64,000 nt of DNA, taken from assembly GCF_021602025.1 (NCBI RefSeq), contig NZ_BQHW01000011.1, positions 62,001 to 126,000 on the forward strand, given 5' to 3'. Position numbers and translations under genes: made by a program. Numbering within the stretch: the first letter of the stretch is position 1; the number at the start of each line of letters is the position of its first letter. The notes under the pieces are model-generated. The model saw nothing but the letters and a program-made list of their open reading frames with translations. It ran no database searches and was not told the DNA's origin. Shown here one piece after another: positions 29,552 to 38,369 of the stretch. This DNA is from Pseudomonas ceruminis. Lineage in GTDB: Bacteria; Pseudomonadota; Gammaproteobacteria; Pseudomonadales; Pseudomonadaceae.

Positions 29552-31182
29552 TTGTTCACCCATGCGTCATAGAGGTAGGTCACTGCCAGCGAAGGCTCCA
29601 GGCGTACGCCATGGGCCGTCTTGTAGATGCCCAGGCGTGTGCTTTGCGGGTAGGTGGTGAGCTGCAGGTACTGCGCTGCCGCCTGCTGCTGCGCCAGGTA
29701 ATAGCGCTGGCGGCGCAGCTCGGGGTCCTGGGTGGCCAGGGCGCTGTCGAGCAGCGCGTCATAGCCCGGGTCGGCATAGCCGGAGGAGTTCTGGTGATAG
29801 CCGCCCACCCCGGCAGGCTGCACGAAGGCGGTGGTGAAGATGATGCGCAGCACGTCGGGGGTATTGGTGTTCCAGTAGCCGGTGCGGATGTCATAGTCCC
29901 AGGCGGCCTGGCGGGTAGTGACCTGGGCGTCGCTCATCTGGTCGAGCACCAGCTCCAGGCCGACCTGGCGGGTGGTGGCTTGCACCTGCTCCCACAGGGT
30001 CAGTTCCGACGGCGGCGTGCGAGCACCGATCAGCACAACCGCGCGCAGCCGCTGGCCATCTTTGGTGCGATAGCCGTCGCTGTCGCGTCCGGTCCAACCG
30101 GCCTCGTCCAGCAGCTTGGCCGCACGCGCCGGGTCGTAGTCCTGGCTGTGCTCGAAGTCGCCACTGTAGAACGGCGTGGCCACGCTCAGCGGCCCGCCGG
30201 AGCGGGGGAACTCGCCGAAGTACACGCTCTTGAGCGCGCCCTCGACATCGGCGCTGCGCACGAACGCCTCGCGTACGCGGATATCGTCGAACGGTGCGCG
30301 GCGCAGGTTGAAGGTGCCGTTGGTGGGGTTGCCGGGGCGTTGGGCGATGATCAGGTCGACATCCGGATTGCGCCGCGCCGCCTCATGGGACTCCGGCGGC
30401 AGCGTCTCGATCACGTCCACCTCGCCGGCCTGCAAGGAGGCAAAGCGCACCGAAGGCTCCTGGATGAACTTCCAGACGATGCGGTCCAGGTACGCCGGGC
30501 CTTGGTGCTGCGCAGTCGGCGGCGCCCAGTTGTAATCGGGATTGCGCACCAGTTCTACCTGGTTCTGCCGGTCCCAGCGCGCCACCTTGAATGGGCCGCT
30601 GCCCACCGGCGCTTCACAGTTCTGGTCACGACTGCGCTTGAGCGCAGTGGGCGACTGGATACCCAGAAAGCCCTGGGCCAGCACTTCAAGGAACGCGGCA
30701 TAAGGCGTGGCCAGCGTGACCTGCGCCGTGTAGTCGTCGAGCACCTGGGTGCCGCGGTACTGGCGGATGTAACCACCGGCAGTACTGGATTGGGTCTTTG
30801 GGTCGACCATGTGGTCGAGGTTGGCCTTGACCGCCTCGGCGTTGAACGGCGTGCCATCGGTGAAGTGCACGTCGCGGCGCAGGTGGAAGGTGTAGCGCAG
30901 GCCGTCCTCAGACACCTCCCAACGCGTCGCCAGCCACGGGCCGATCTGGCCGTCGCTGTCCATCGACACCAGCGAGTCGAGGTACTGTTGGGCCACGAAC
31001 ACTTGGGGCATGTCACCGGCTACGTGGGGGTCGAGGCAGGTGGGCTCGCGATCGGTGGCATAAACCAAGGTGCCACCTTTGATGGGCTGGTTGCTCTGCA
31101 CCGTGTGCTGCTCGGCACGCTCGCAGCCGATCAAGGCCAGCGCAGCGCAGAGCGGGATCAGGGGGAGGATGGGTCGGTTCAA
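29548..31182 (-). CDS. Oligopeptide-type ABC substrate-binding lipoprotein
   Basis: A 544-residue SBP of the DppA/OppA (SBP_bac_5) family. The start is TTG 31182 with AGGAG six bases upstream; no better ATG exists. The signal ends in a lipobox (ALIGC), so it is probably a lipoprotein. Family landmarks include LATRWEVSEDGLRYTFHLR and VRFTD/FNAEAV-type segments (here DVHFTDGTPFNAEAV). It delivers substrate to the two permeases. Clusters of this kind with TonB receptors and monooxygenases suggest a sulfur-containing ligand rather than ordinary peptides; this is inference. Confidence 0.9.
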   Translation of the reverse strand: MNRPILPLIPLCAALALIGCERAEQHTVQSNQPIKGGTLVYATDREPTCLDPHVAGDMPQVFVAQQYLDSLVSMDSDGQIGPWLATRWEVSEDGLRYTFHLRRDVHFTDGTPFNAEAVKANLDHMVDPKTQSSTAGGYIRQYRGTQVLDDYTAQVTLATPYAAFLEVLAQGFLGIQSPTALKRSRDQNCEAPVGSGPFKVARWDRQNQVELVRNPDYNWAPPTAQHQGPAYLDRIVWKFIQEPSVRFASLQAGEVDVIETLPPESHEAARRNPDVDLIIAQRPGNPTNGTFNLRRAPFDDIRVREAFVRSADVEGALKSVYFGEFPRSGGPLSVATPFYSGDFEHSQDYDPARAAKLLDEAGWTGRDSDGYRTKDGQRLRAVVLIGARTPPSELTLWEQVQATTRQVGLELVLDQMSDAQVTTRQAAWDYDIRTGYWNTNTPDVLRIIFTTAFVQPAGVGGYHQNSSGYADPGYDALLDSALATQDPELRRQRYYLAQQQAAAQYLQLTTYPQSTRLGIYKTAHGVRLEPSLAVTYLYDAWVNK

Positions 31183-31220
31183 GGTCGCTCCTGCGGTTGA
31201 CTGGGCGTTAACAGCCCTGT

Positions 31221-31236
31221 TGCAGGAGTTGTGCCG
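31221..31236 (-). promoter_or_regulatory. Sigma-54 promoter for the 31182 operon
   Basis: On the minus strand GGCAC (31235-31231) and CTGCA (31225-31221) place the GG and GC dinucleotides exactly ten bases apart. The site lies about 40 bases before the TTG start of the binding-protein gene. A short inverted repeat AACAG-CC-CTGTT (31210-31221) overlaps its downstream edge. The rest of the 220-base gap up to 31402 shows no gene. Confidence 0.55.
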
Positions 31237-31402
31237 GGTTCAACAGGTTGATTTTGCTGGGGTTTGCCAGGTGGCTGGTGCTGGTGGGAGGGCAAAGTGT
31301 GTGAGGGGTGTTGGGCTGCGGACAGTTGGTTCTGCAGATAACGGCATGGACCGTATCCCCGCTCTCCAGGCCGAACACCTAGGGACCGCAGCCTGGTATA
31401 CG

Positions 31403-33190
31403 TCAGGCCGCCTCCCCCTGACGGCTCCACAATCGGTGGTAATAGCCCCGCCGTGCCAGCAACTGCGCATGGCTGCCATCCTCGACGATGCGCCCGTTAT
31501 CGAACACCACGATCCGGTCCAGGTGCGCCACCGTCGACAACCGATGGGCCACCACGATCACCGTCTTGTCTTCCATGATCTCGTCGAGTTTGTCCTGAAT
31601 GTAGCGCTCGGTGATCGAGTCCAGGCTTGAGGTGGCTTCGTCCATCACCAGAATCGGCGCGTTCTTCAGCAGCACCCGGGCAATGGCGATGCGTTGCCGC
31701 TGGCCACCGGAAAGCTTCACCCCGCGCTCCCCTACCAACGACTCGACGCCCTGCTCCATGGCCTCGATAAAATCCCGTGCACCGGCGCGGTCGATGGCCG
31801 CCTGCAACGCTTCGTCACCTGCCTCCAGGCAACCATAGTGGATGTTCTCGCGGATACTGCGGTGGAACAGGCCTGGCTCCTGGGGTATCAGGCCGACCTG
31901 CTGGTGCAGCGAGTGTTGAGTAACCGTGCGCACGTCCTGGCCATCGATCAAAACCTGGCCTGCGTTCACGTCGTACAAGCGCAGCAGCAGCCCCAATAAT
32001 GTCGACTTGCCCGAGCCCGATGCCCCCACCAGGCCAACGCGCTGCCCTGCCGGAATATGCAGGTTCAACCCCTGGAAAATCGGCCGCCCAGGGTGGTAGC
32101 CAAAGCTCACGTCGGCGAAGTGGACCTCGCCACGCTCGACCTGCAATGCCGGTGCCTCATTGGCATCGCGTACATCATGGGGGCGCACCAAGGTGCGTAC
32201 GCCGTTGGCGATGTTGCCCATTGCCTCGAAGAACTCCAGCAGCCGCCGCGACAGGCCGGCCACGTCGGTGATGATCATCAGCGACAGGCTGGTGGCCGTG
32301 ACGAAAGTGGCAATGTCGATGCTGCCGCGCTGCCACAGCCACAGCGCCAGCAGCAAAATGCCGAGCTTGAGCAGCACGCCGCAGGCGTTCTGCAGCCAGC
32401 GGATCTTTTCCATGTAGCCTAGCGAGCGGTCAGCGGCAGCGACCTCGCGGTCCAGAAAGCGGCCCAGGTAGCTGTGCTCGTATGGGTGGCGGGCGAACAG
32501 GCGAATATTGGTGAGGTTGGTCACCGCATCCACCACCTTGCCGGTGCTGACGCTGCGCGCCGCGGCAAAATCGCGGGCCAGGGGGTGGCTTCGCCTGGCC
32601 AGAAACCAGCACAACGTAAGAAAGCCCAGCGCCCACAGGCCCATGAACGCCGCCAGCCAGCCATTGGCCGTGGCCAGCAGGACCACCGCCAGGGCCAGGG
32701 TGGCCAGTAGCGGGATCAGGTCGAAGATCAGAATCGCCAGGGTCTGTGTGGTACCCAACGAAACCTCGCTGATACGGTGCGCCAACGCACCGGCGAACTC
32801 GCTGGTGATGTAGCGGTGCGAGTGGCGCTGCAGGTAGGCGAACAACGCCTGGGTCACCGCCCGTCGCTGGCGTGGCACGGTATGGATGTGCAAGCCGCTG
32901 GCCGCGCGCATGCTGACCATTTCCACCACCAGCAAGGCCGCGAAGCCAGCCAGCGGCCAACCGAGCAGGTTGACGGCGCGGGGAGTGTCCAGGCCCTGGC
33001 TGACCAGGCGGGTGATCTGGCCCAGTTGCCAAGGCACCAGGACCGCGCAAAGTACGGCCACGGTCTGCAGCGCAAGCATGCCGGCGTAGGCCAGTGGGTG
33101 GCGCAGAATGAAGGCGCGCACGAATGCCATGGGGGTGTCGGGCAAGTGGCGAATGTCCCAGCCATCGGGGAGGCGGTGGGTCGGTGTCAC
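31403..33190 (-). CDS. ABC exporter half-transporter (MsbA-like, membrane and ATPase domains fused)
   Basis: A 595-residue protein with six N-terminal membrane helices (about 20-320) and a C-terminal NBD: Walker A GASGSGKST, Q-loop, signature LSGGQRQR, Walker B ILVMDEATSSLD, H-loop VAHRLST. It works as a dimer and exports a substrate, unlike its importer neighbours. The start is GTG 33190 with GAGG upstream. It is on the same strand, 61 bases after the second double ATPase, suggesting co-expression. Its role in the island is unknown; export of a metabolite or of a scavenging compound is possible. Confidence 0.9.
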   Translation of the reverse strand: MTPTHRLPDGWDIRHLPDTPMAFVRAFILRHPLAYAGMLALQTVAVLCAVLVPWQLGQITRLVSQGLDTPRAVNLLGWPLAGFAALLVVEMVSMRAASGLHIHTVPRQRRAVTQALFAYLQRHSHRYITSEFAGALAHRISEVSLGTTQTLAILIFDLIPLLATLALAVVLLATANGWLAAFMGLWALGFLTLCWFLARRSHPLARDFAAARSVSTGKVVDAVTNLTNIRLFARHPYEHSYLGRFLDREVAAADRSLGYMEKIRWLQNACGVLLKLGILLLALWLWQRGSIDIATFVTATSLSLMIITDVAGLSRRLLEFFEAMGNIANGVRTLVRPHDVRDANEAPALQVERGEVHFADVSFGYHPGRPIFQGLNLHIPAGQRVGLVGASGSGKSTLLGLLLRLYDVNAGQVLIDGQDVRTVTQHSLHQQVGLIPQEPGLFHRSIRENIHYGCLEAGDEALQAAIDRAGARDFIEAMEQGVESLVGERGVKLSGGQRQRIAIARVLLKNAPILVMDEATSSLDSITERYIQDKLDEIMEDKTVIVVAHRLSTVAHLDRIVVFDNGRIVEDGSHAQLLARRGYYHRLWSRQGEAA

Positions 33191-33251
33191 AGTATTTTCC
33201 TCGGTATCAAAGTGCTGCTACTGGCCTCATCATCAGCAAGCCGGCGATGGC

Positions 33252-34898
33252 TTAAACAGCAATCCGGCTGACCCAGCGTGGCTGCGCCGCCGGCAAGCTG
33301 GGCACGGCATCGAGCAAGGCACGGGTATAGGGATGGCGCGGTTGCCCGAGCACTTGGGCCGCCGCACCCTGCTCCACCACCCGGCCCCCCTGCATCACCA
33401 GCACCTGGTCGCTGACCTGCTCGACCACGCCCAGGTCATGGGAAATGAACAGGCAGGCGAGGTTGAGTTCGGCCTTGAGCTCGGCCAGCAACGCCAGGAT
33501 GCGCGCCTGCACCGACACATCCAGCGCTGACACCGGCTCATCCAGCACCAGTACGCGCGGCTTCATCGCCAGCGCGCGGGCAATGGCGATGCGCTGGCGC
33601 TGCCCGCCGGACAGCTCCAGTGGGCGCCGGTCAAGCACACTCAAGGGCAGTTGTACCCGTTCCAGCAACGTGGCCGCCTCGGCGCGCCGCAGTCCACGGG
33701 GCACGCCGGCCTGGGCCAGTGCCTCGGCGAGCACCCGCAGCACGGTGTAGCGCGGGTCGAACGAGGCCAGCGGGTCCTGAAACACCACCTGGATACCCTG
33801 GCGCACTTGGCGTTGCTGCGCGGCAGAAAGCGCCAGCCAGTCCTGCCCGGCGAATGCCACGCTGCCCTGCTCCGGCCGCTCCAGGCCCAGCAGAATGCGG
33901 CCCAGGGTGCTCTTGCCGGAACCGGACTCGCCCACCACACCCAAGGTCTGCCCTGCGCGCAATTGCAGGGAGACGCCGTCTAGCACCTGACGGGGCCGGC
34001 CATCCGGGCCCACGAACGATTTGCTCAAACCACGTGCTTGCAGCAGTACCGGCTGCTCGTCCACGGCATCCTCCACCAGGGCCAGGGCAGGTGCCGACCG
34101 GCGCTGGAAATGCACCGCCCGCGCTGCGCTGAGCAGGCGTTGGGTGTAGGGGTCCTGCGGGTCTTGCAGGATTTGTTCGGCACTGCCCTGCTCCACCACC
34201 TCACCGTGGCGCATTACCGCAACCCAGTCCGCCAGGCGCGCGACCACCGCCAGGTCGTGGCTGACCATCAGCAGGCTGTTGTCGCGCCCGCGCAAGTGCT
34301 CCAGCAGGTCGAGGATCTGCGCCTGCACGGTGGCATCCAGCGCAGTGGTCGGTTCGTCGGCGATCAGCAGGCGCGGCTGGCAAGCGATGGCCGAGGCAAT
34401 CAGCGCACGCTGGCGCAAGCCACCGGAGAGCTGCCACGGGTACTGCCGGGCACGCACCTGGGGCTCCGGCACACCGACCTGGCGCAACAGCTCCAACACC
34501 TGCAGGCGGCGCTGCTCGGCGCCCAGCCCAGTGTGCAGCAGCAACGGTTCCTCGATCTCGGCCCCCACCCGGCGCAGCGGGTCAAGCGAGCCCAGGGCGT
34601 CCTGCATGACAAAACCGATGCGCCCACCACGCAGGCGCTGCCAGGCTGCTTCATCGAACGCGAGCAGGTCCTGCCCGGCAAAGGCCAGCCGTTGCGCCCG
34701 TATTGCCGCACCGGGGCCGGTCAGGCCCACCAAGGTGCGCGCGGTCACGCTCTTGCCTGAGCCGGACTCGCCCACCAACGCCAGGCACTGCCCGGCGTGC
34801 AGTTGCAGGTTGACCCCACGCACCACCGGCACGCCATTGAAACTCACCTGCAGGTCACGGATGTCCACCAGCGGTGGCTGTGTCTGGAAAAGGCTCAT
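33252..34898 (-). CDS. Second oligopeptide-type ABC importer ATPase with two fused NBDs
   Basis: A 548-residue protein with two NBDs: Walker A GESGSGKS at 43-50 with LSGGLRQR, and a second GESGSGKS at about 316 with LSGGQRQR. Both have intact Walker B (IADEPTTALD, LDEPVSALD). The ATG overlaps the stop of the preceding permease gene (ATGA). It belongs with permease 34895-35749, permease 39635-40567 and SBP 40564-42288, although three enzyme genes now separate the two permeases. Confidence 0.92.
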   Translation of the reverse strand: MSLFQTQPPLVDIRDLQVSFNGVPVVRGVNLQLHAGQCLALVGESGSGKSVTARTLVGLTGPGAAIRAQRLAFAGQDLLAFDEAAWQRLRGGRIGFVMQDALGSLDPLRRVGAEIEEPLLLHTGLGAEQRRLQVLELLRQVGVPEPQVRARQYPWQLSGGLRQRALIASAIACQPRLLIADEPTTALDATVQAQILDLLEHLRGRDNSLLMVSHDLAVVARLADWVAVMRHGEVVEQGSAEQILQDPQDPYTQRLLSAARAVHFQRRSAPALALVEDAVDEQPVLLQARGLSKSFVGPDGRPRQVLDGVSLQLRAGQTLGVVGESGSGKSTLGRILLGLERPEQGSVAFAGQDWLALSAAQQRQVRQGIQVVFQDPLASFDPRYTVLRVLAEALAQAGVPRGLRRAEAATLLERVQLPLSVLDRRPLELSGGQRQRIAIARALAMKPRVLVLDEPVSALDVSVQARILALLAELKAELNLACLFISHDLGVVEQVSDQVLVMQGGRVVEQGAAAQVLGQPRHPYTRALLDAVPSLPAAQPRWVSRIAV

Positions 34899-35749
34899 AC
34901 GCTTCTACCCTCGCTGCGCCTCAGCCAGTCACGGCCGATGACGGTTATGGAAATGACGGTCAAGGTGATTGCCAGTGCCGGCCAGGCCATCAGCCAGGGG
35001 GCGTTGGCCATGAAGTTGCGGGCCACGGCCATCATCGCGCCCCATTCGGGCGCAGGGGGAGGCGCGCCGAAGCCGAGAAAGCTCAAGGCTGCCGCTGACG
35101 TGATGGCCCCGCCCAGGCCGATGCAGGCGAGGATCAGCACTGGCTGCACGGCATTGGGCAGCACATGCCCGAGCACCACCGCCAGCGGTTTGCGGCCTAA
35201 CGTCACCGCTGCCTCGACAAACCCAGCTTGGCGGATGGTCAGGGTTTGAGCCCGTACCAGGCGAGCGTAGCGCGGCACCGAAGCGATACCCACGGCGATG
35301 ATGAGGTTGCTGGCGCCCTGGCCGAACAGGGTGATGATCACCAGTGCCAACAGCAGGTCGGGGAATGCCAGCAACACGTCCACGGCGCGCATCAGCAGGT
35401 TGTCCAGCCAGGCCGGAGCCAGGCCAGCCAGCAAGCCGAGCAGTGTGCCCAGGCCCAGGCCGACCAGGGTGGCAGCCAAACCGATGAACAGTGACGGCCG
35501 GGCACCGTGGATCAAGCGGCTGAGCACGTCACGGCCGTTTTCGTCGGTGCCCAGCCAGAAGGTACTGCTGGGAGGTTGGTAGGCCAGGCGCGCGTCCGCA
35601 GCCAGGGGGTCGGCTGGGGACAGCCAGCCAGGGACGAGCACCGCCAGCAGCAACAAACCAAGCGTGGCCCATGCTAGCCAGAGCCCGGGGCGGGACAGCC
35701 AGCGGTAGCGGTTTGATGACGTCCAGGGAGTTAGTGCGATCGCAGTCAT
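34895..35749 (-). CDS. ABC importer permease, DppC-like (second system)
   Basis: A 284-residue permease. The start ATG 35749 has AAGGA just upstream; an in-frame extension upstream crosses a REP-like hairpin and is not coding. A DppC hallmark is present (FWLGTDENGRDVLSRL), as is the EAA-type loop near EAAVTLGRKPLAVVLGHVLPN. Its DppB-like partner is encoded 4 kb upstream at 39635-40567 in the same transcript direction, with catabolic genes in between. Confidence 0.92.
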   Translation of the reverse strand: MTAIALTPWTSSNRYRWLSRPGLWLAWATLGLLLLAVLVPGWLSPADPLAADARLAYQPPSSTFWLGTDENGRDVLSRLIHGARPSLFIGLAATLVGLGLGTLLGLLAGLAPAWLDNLLMRAVDVLLAFPDLLLALVIITLFGQGASNLIIAVGIASVPRYARLVRAQTLTIRQAGFVEAAVTLGRKPLAVVLGHVLPNAVQPVLILACIGLGGAITSAAALSFLGFGAPPPAPEWGAMMAVARNFMANAPWLMAWPALAITLTVISITVIGRDWLRRSEGRSV

Positions 35750-35782
35750 GTCAGTCCTTGTTGTGTCAGCGGTGCTGGCCTC

Positions 35783-35802
35783 TTCGCGGGTACCCCCGCG
35801 AA
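35783..35802. repeat. REP-like hairpin between the aldo/keto reductase and permease genes
   Basis: Perfect 8-bp arms TTCGCGGG and CCCGCGAA with a four-base loop, in the 79-base gap. The sequence matches the common P. putida-type REP core (TTCGCGGG...CCCGCG). It could stabilise or attenuate the long transcript. Confidence 0.6.
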
Positions 35803-35828
35803 CACGGGCGAAGCCCTTGCCATTCAAC

Positions 35829-36884
35829 TCACGGCGACGGGTTGGGAATACGCCGGTGCACGGCCTGGATCTCGGCCAGCACGTCATCCGTGAGCTGTAC
35901 TTCAAGTGCGCTGAGGTTTTCCTGCAATTGCGCCAAGGTGGTCTGCCCGGTAATCGCGCTGGCCACGAACGGTTGGCGGATAACGAAGGCCAGGGCCAGT
36001 TGCGCCGGGGTCAGCCCGTGCTCGCGGGCAAGCTGCACGTAACGGGCGATGGCGCTGTTGGCCTCGGCGCTGCCGTAGCGGTTGAAGGTGCGGTACACCG
36101 ATGACAACCGGGAACCCTCCGGCAGCGCGCCGTCCAGGTACTTGCCGGTCAGTGCACCGAACGCCAACGGCGAATAGGCCAGCAGGCTGATGCCCTCGCG
36201 GTGGCTGAACTCCGACAGGCCATTTTCGTACAGGCGGTTGAGCAGGCTGTAGGGGTTCTGGATGCTGGCGATACGCGAGAGCCCCTGCTCCTCGCTGTGG
36301 CGCAGGAAGCGCGCCACGCCCCACGGTGTTTCGTTGGAAACGCCAATGTGGCGCACCTTGCCCGCCTTGACCTGCTCATCGAGCACGGCAAGGGTTTCTT
36401 CGATGGCCGCGGTGTCGGGGTGGTCGTCCACGTAGGGGTATTCGCGGATACCGAAGAAGTTGCTGGTGCGGTCGGGCCAGTGCAACTGGTAGAGGTCCAG
36501 GTAGTCGGTCTGCAGGCGGCGCAGGCTGCCTTCAAGGGCCGCGACGATGTTCTTGCGGTCGTGGTGCGACAGGCCATCGCGGATGTGCGCCTGGCCCCCA
36601 GGTTCGCGGGCGGGGCCGGCGATCTTGCTGGCCAGCACGAGCTTGTCGCGCTGGCCGCGGGCAGCCAGCCAGGTACCGATGTAACGCTCGGTGGTGGTCC
36701 AGGTTTCGGCGCGGGTGGGGGTGGGGTACATCTCGGCGGTGTCGATCAGGTTCACGCCGGCGGCGATGGCAGCGTCCAGTTGCTGGTGGGCGTCGTGCTC
36801 GGTGTTCTGGTGGCCCCAGGTCATGGTGCCGAGGCTGAGCAGGCTGACCTTGAGGTCGGTGTGGCCTAGGTGGCGGTAGAGCAT
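35829..36884 (-). CDS. Aldo/keto reductase (Tas-like)
   Basis: A 351-residue (beta/alpha)8 NADPH-dependent oxidoreductase. The start ATG 36884 is preceded by AAGGA. Conserved family parts: LGTMTWG, the catalytic Asp-Tyr in LIDTAEMYP, the YLDLYQLHWPD strand and the IGVSNETPWG loop. It resembles E. coli Tas and YghZ-type reductases. It has no Cys. Located between the LLM monooxygenase and a permease gene, it may reduce the aldehyde or ketone left after C-S cleavage; this is inferred from context. Confidence 0.87.
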   Translation of the reverse strand: MLYRHLGHTDLKVSLLSLGTMTWGHQNTEHDAHQQLDAAIAAGVNLIDTAEMYPTPTRAETWTTTERYIGTWLAARGQRDKLVLASKIAGPAREPGGQAHIRDGLSHHDRKNIVAALEGSLRRLQTDYLDLYQLHWPDRTSNFFGIREYPYVDDHPDTAAIEETLAVLDEQVKAGKVRHIGVSNETPWGVARFLRHSEEQGLSRIASIQNPYSLLNRLYENGLSEFSHREGISLLAYSPLAFGALTGKYLDGALPEGSRLSSVYRTFNRYGSAEANSAIARYVQLAREHGLTPAQLALAFVIRQPFVASAITGQTTLAQLQENLSALEVQLTDDVLAEIQAVHRRIPNPSP

Positions 36885-36928
36885 GGTGTAAATCCTTGGG
36901 TAATTGAGTGTATTCGGGACCGTGCGGC

Positions 36929-36966
36929 GGTTTCGCAGCCCATCGCCGGCAAACCGGCGCCTACAG
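36929..36966. repeat. REP element, Pseudomonas type
   Basis: Contains the familiar P. putida REP layout with hairpin CGCCGG (36944-36949), loop CAAA, CCGGCG (36954-36959), followed by GCCTACAGAG. It covers the stop codon of the LLM monooxygenase gene and the gap before the aldo/keto reductase gene. Confidence 0.7.
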
Positions 36967-38355
36967 AGCGCGCGCCGTGCCTTGGGCCAGCACAGAAGCG
37001 GTGGCGGTTGCGGGGTGCTGCGGCCCCTTTTTGGCAAACTGGTTCACCGCCTTGGGCAACCCGAGGTGCTCGCGCAACGTGGTCCCGCTGTACTCGGTGC
37101 GGAACAACCCGCGCTTCTGCAGCAACGGCACCACCTCCTCGACGAAGACCCGCGCCCCTGACGGGAACATGTCGGGCATGATGTTGAAGCCATCCCCTGC
37201 CCCTGCCAGGAACCATTCGGCGAGGGTGTCGGCGACCTGCTCGGGGGTGCCCACCGCCAACCGGTGGCCCACCAGGATCCGCCGTGAGAGTTGGCGGATG
37301 GTCAGGTTTTCACTGCGCGCCAGGTTCAGTTGGGCTTCCAGGAAACCGTGGGAACCCCGTTCGAAATCCGCCACCGCTCCAATCTTTGCCCACGGCAACG
37401 GTGCATCCGGGTCCAGCTCCCGGGCATCGATGCCGATGCGCCCGGCCACTTGCTGCAGCAGGCCGTGCTCGCCGTGCCAGGCGTTGAGCTCATCGAAGCG
37501 GGCATGCGCCTCGGCTTCGGTGCTGCCGATCACCGTCGACAGGCCGGGCATGATCTTCAGGTGCGCAGGGTTGCGCCCCCAGGCCTTGGCCCGTGCCTTC
37601 ATTTCCTGGTAGAACGCCTGCCCGTCTGCCAGCGTGGTCTGGGTGGTGAAGATCGCATCGGCATAGCGCGACCCCAGTGCCTTGCCGCCTTCGGAAGAAC
37701 CGGCCTGCACCAGCACCGGTCGGCCCTGGGGCGAGCGCGGCAGGTTCAGCGGCCCCTTGACCTGAAAGTGCTTGCCCTGGAAGTCGATAGTGTGGACTTT
37801 GCCCGGGTCGGCAAAGCGGCCAGCAGCGCGGTCACCGATGATCGCGTCGTCCTCCCAGCTGTCCCACAGTTTGAGGGTCACATCGACGAATTCCTCGGCG
37901 CGACCGTAGCGGTCCACATGCAAGGGCGCGCCTGGCAGGCCGAAGTTCTGCGCCGCCGCATCGCCGGCGTTGGTGACCACGTTCCAGGCAGCGCGGCCGC
38001 CACTGATGTGGTCCAGCGACGCGATGCGCCGGGCCAGGTTGAACGGCTCGTTGTAGGTGCTGGAGCAGGTGGCGATCACCCCGATGCGCTCCGTGGCCGC
38101 AGCCACCGCCGTCAGCAGCACGGTGGGCTCCAGACGCCCACCGGGCTGGCTGGATACATCGGGTGGCAACGCTGGGCCATCGGCGAGGAAGATCGCATCC
38201 AGGCAGCCCCGCTCGGACAGCCGGGCGATGTCGCGGTAGTAGTTGACGTCGATATAGGCATCGATGGCCGCCTCGCCCTGGCGCCAAGCACCGGCGTGCG
38301 AGCCGAAGCCGAGGATGTTCATGCCCAGGCTCATCTGCGCGGGTTTGTTACTCAT
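36961..38355 (-). CDS. LLM-class flavin-dependent monooxygenase (DszA/SnaA/NtaA family)
   Basis: A 464-residue bacterial-luciferase-like enzyme. The start ATG is at 38355; the longer frame upstream overlaps the neighbouring oxidoreductase gene and is not coding. Family marks: RRIASLDHISGGRAAWNVVT, and the long HxxQ insert PLNLPRSPQGRPVLVQAGSS typical of DszA/NtaA/SnaA. Members use FMNH2 and O2 to cleave C-S or C-N bonds, as in DszA acting on dibenzothiophene sulfone. The sfnE product would supply FMNH2. The upstream neighbour (14-base gap) is a DszC/SfnB-like enzyme, so a DszC-then-DszA type sequence of reactions is plausible. Confidence 0.9.
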   Translation of the reverse strand: MSNKPAQMSLGMNILGFGSHAGAWRQGEAAIDAYIDVNYYRDIARLSERGCLDAIFLADGPALPPDVSSQPGGRLEPTVLLTAVAAATERIGVIATCSSTYNEPFNLARRIASLDHISGGRAAWNVVTNAGDAAAQNFGLPGAPLHVDRYGRAEEFVDVTLKLWDSWEDDAIIGDRAAGRFADPGKVHTIDFQGKHFQVKGPLNLPRSPQGRPVLVQAGSSEGGKALGSRYADAIFTTQTTLADGQAFYQEMKARAKAWGRNPAHLKIMPGLSTVIGSTEAEAHARFDELNAWHGEHGLLQQVAGRIGIDARELDPDAPLPWAKIGAVADFERGSHGFLEAQLNLARSENLTIRQLSRRILVGHRLAVGTPEQVADTLAEWFLAGAGDGFNIMPDMFPSGARVFVEEVVPLLQKRGLFRTEYSGTTLREHLGLPKAVNQFAKKGPQHPATATASVLAQGTARAL

Positions 38356-38369
38356 GGTGATTCTCCTGT

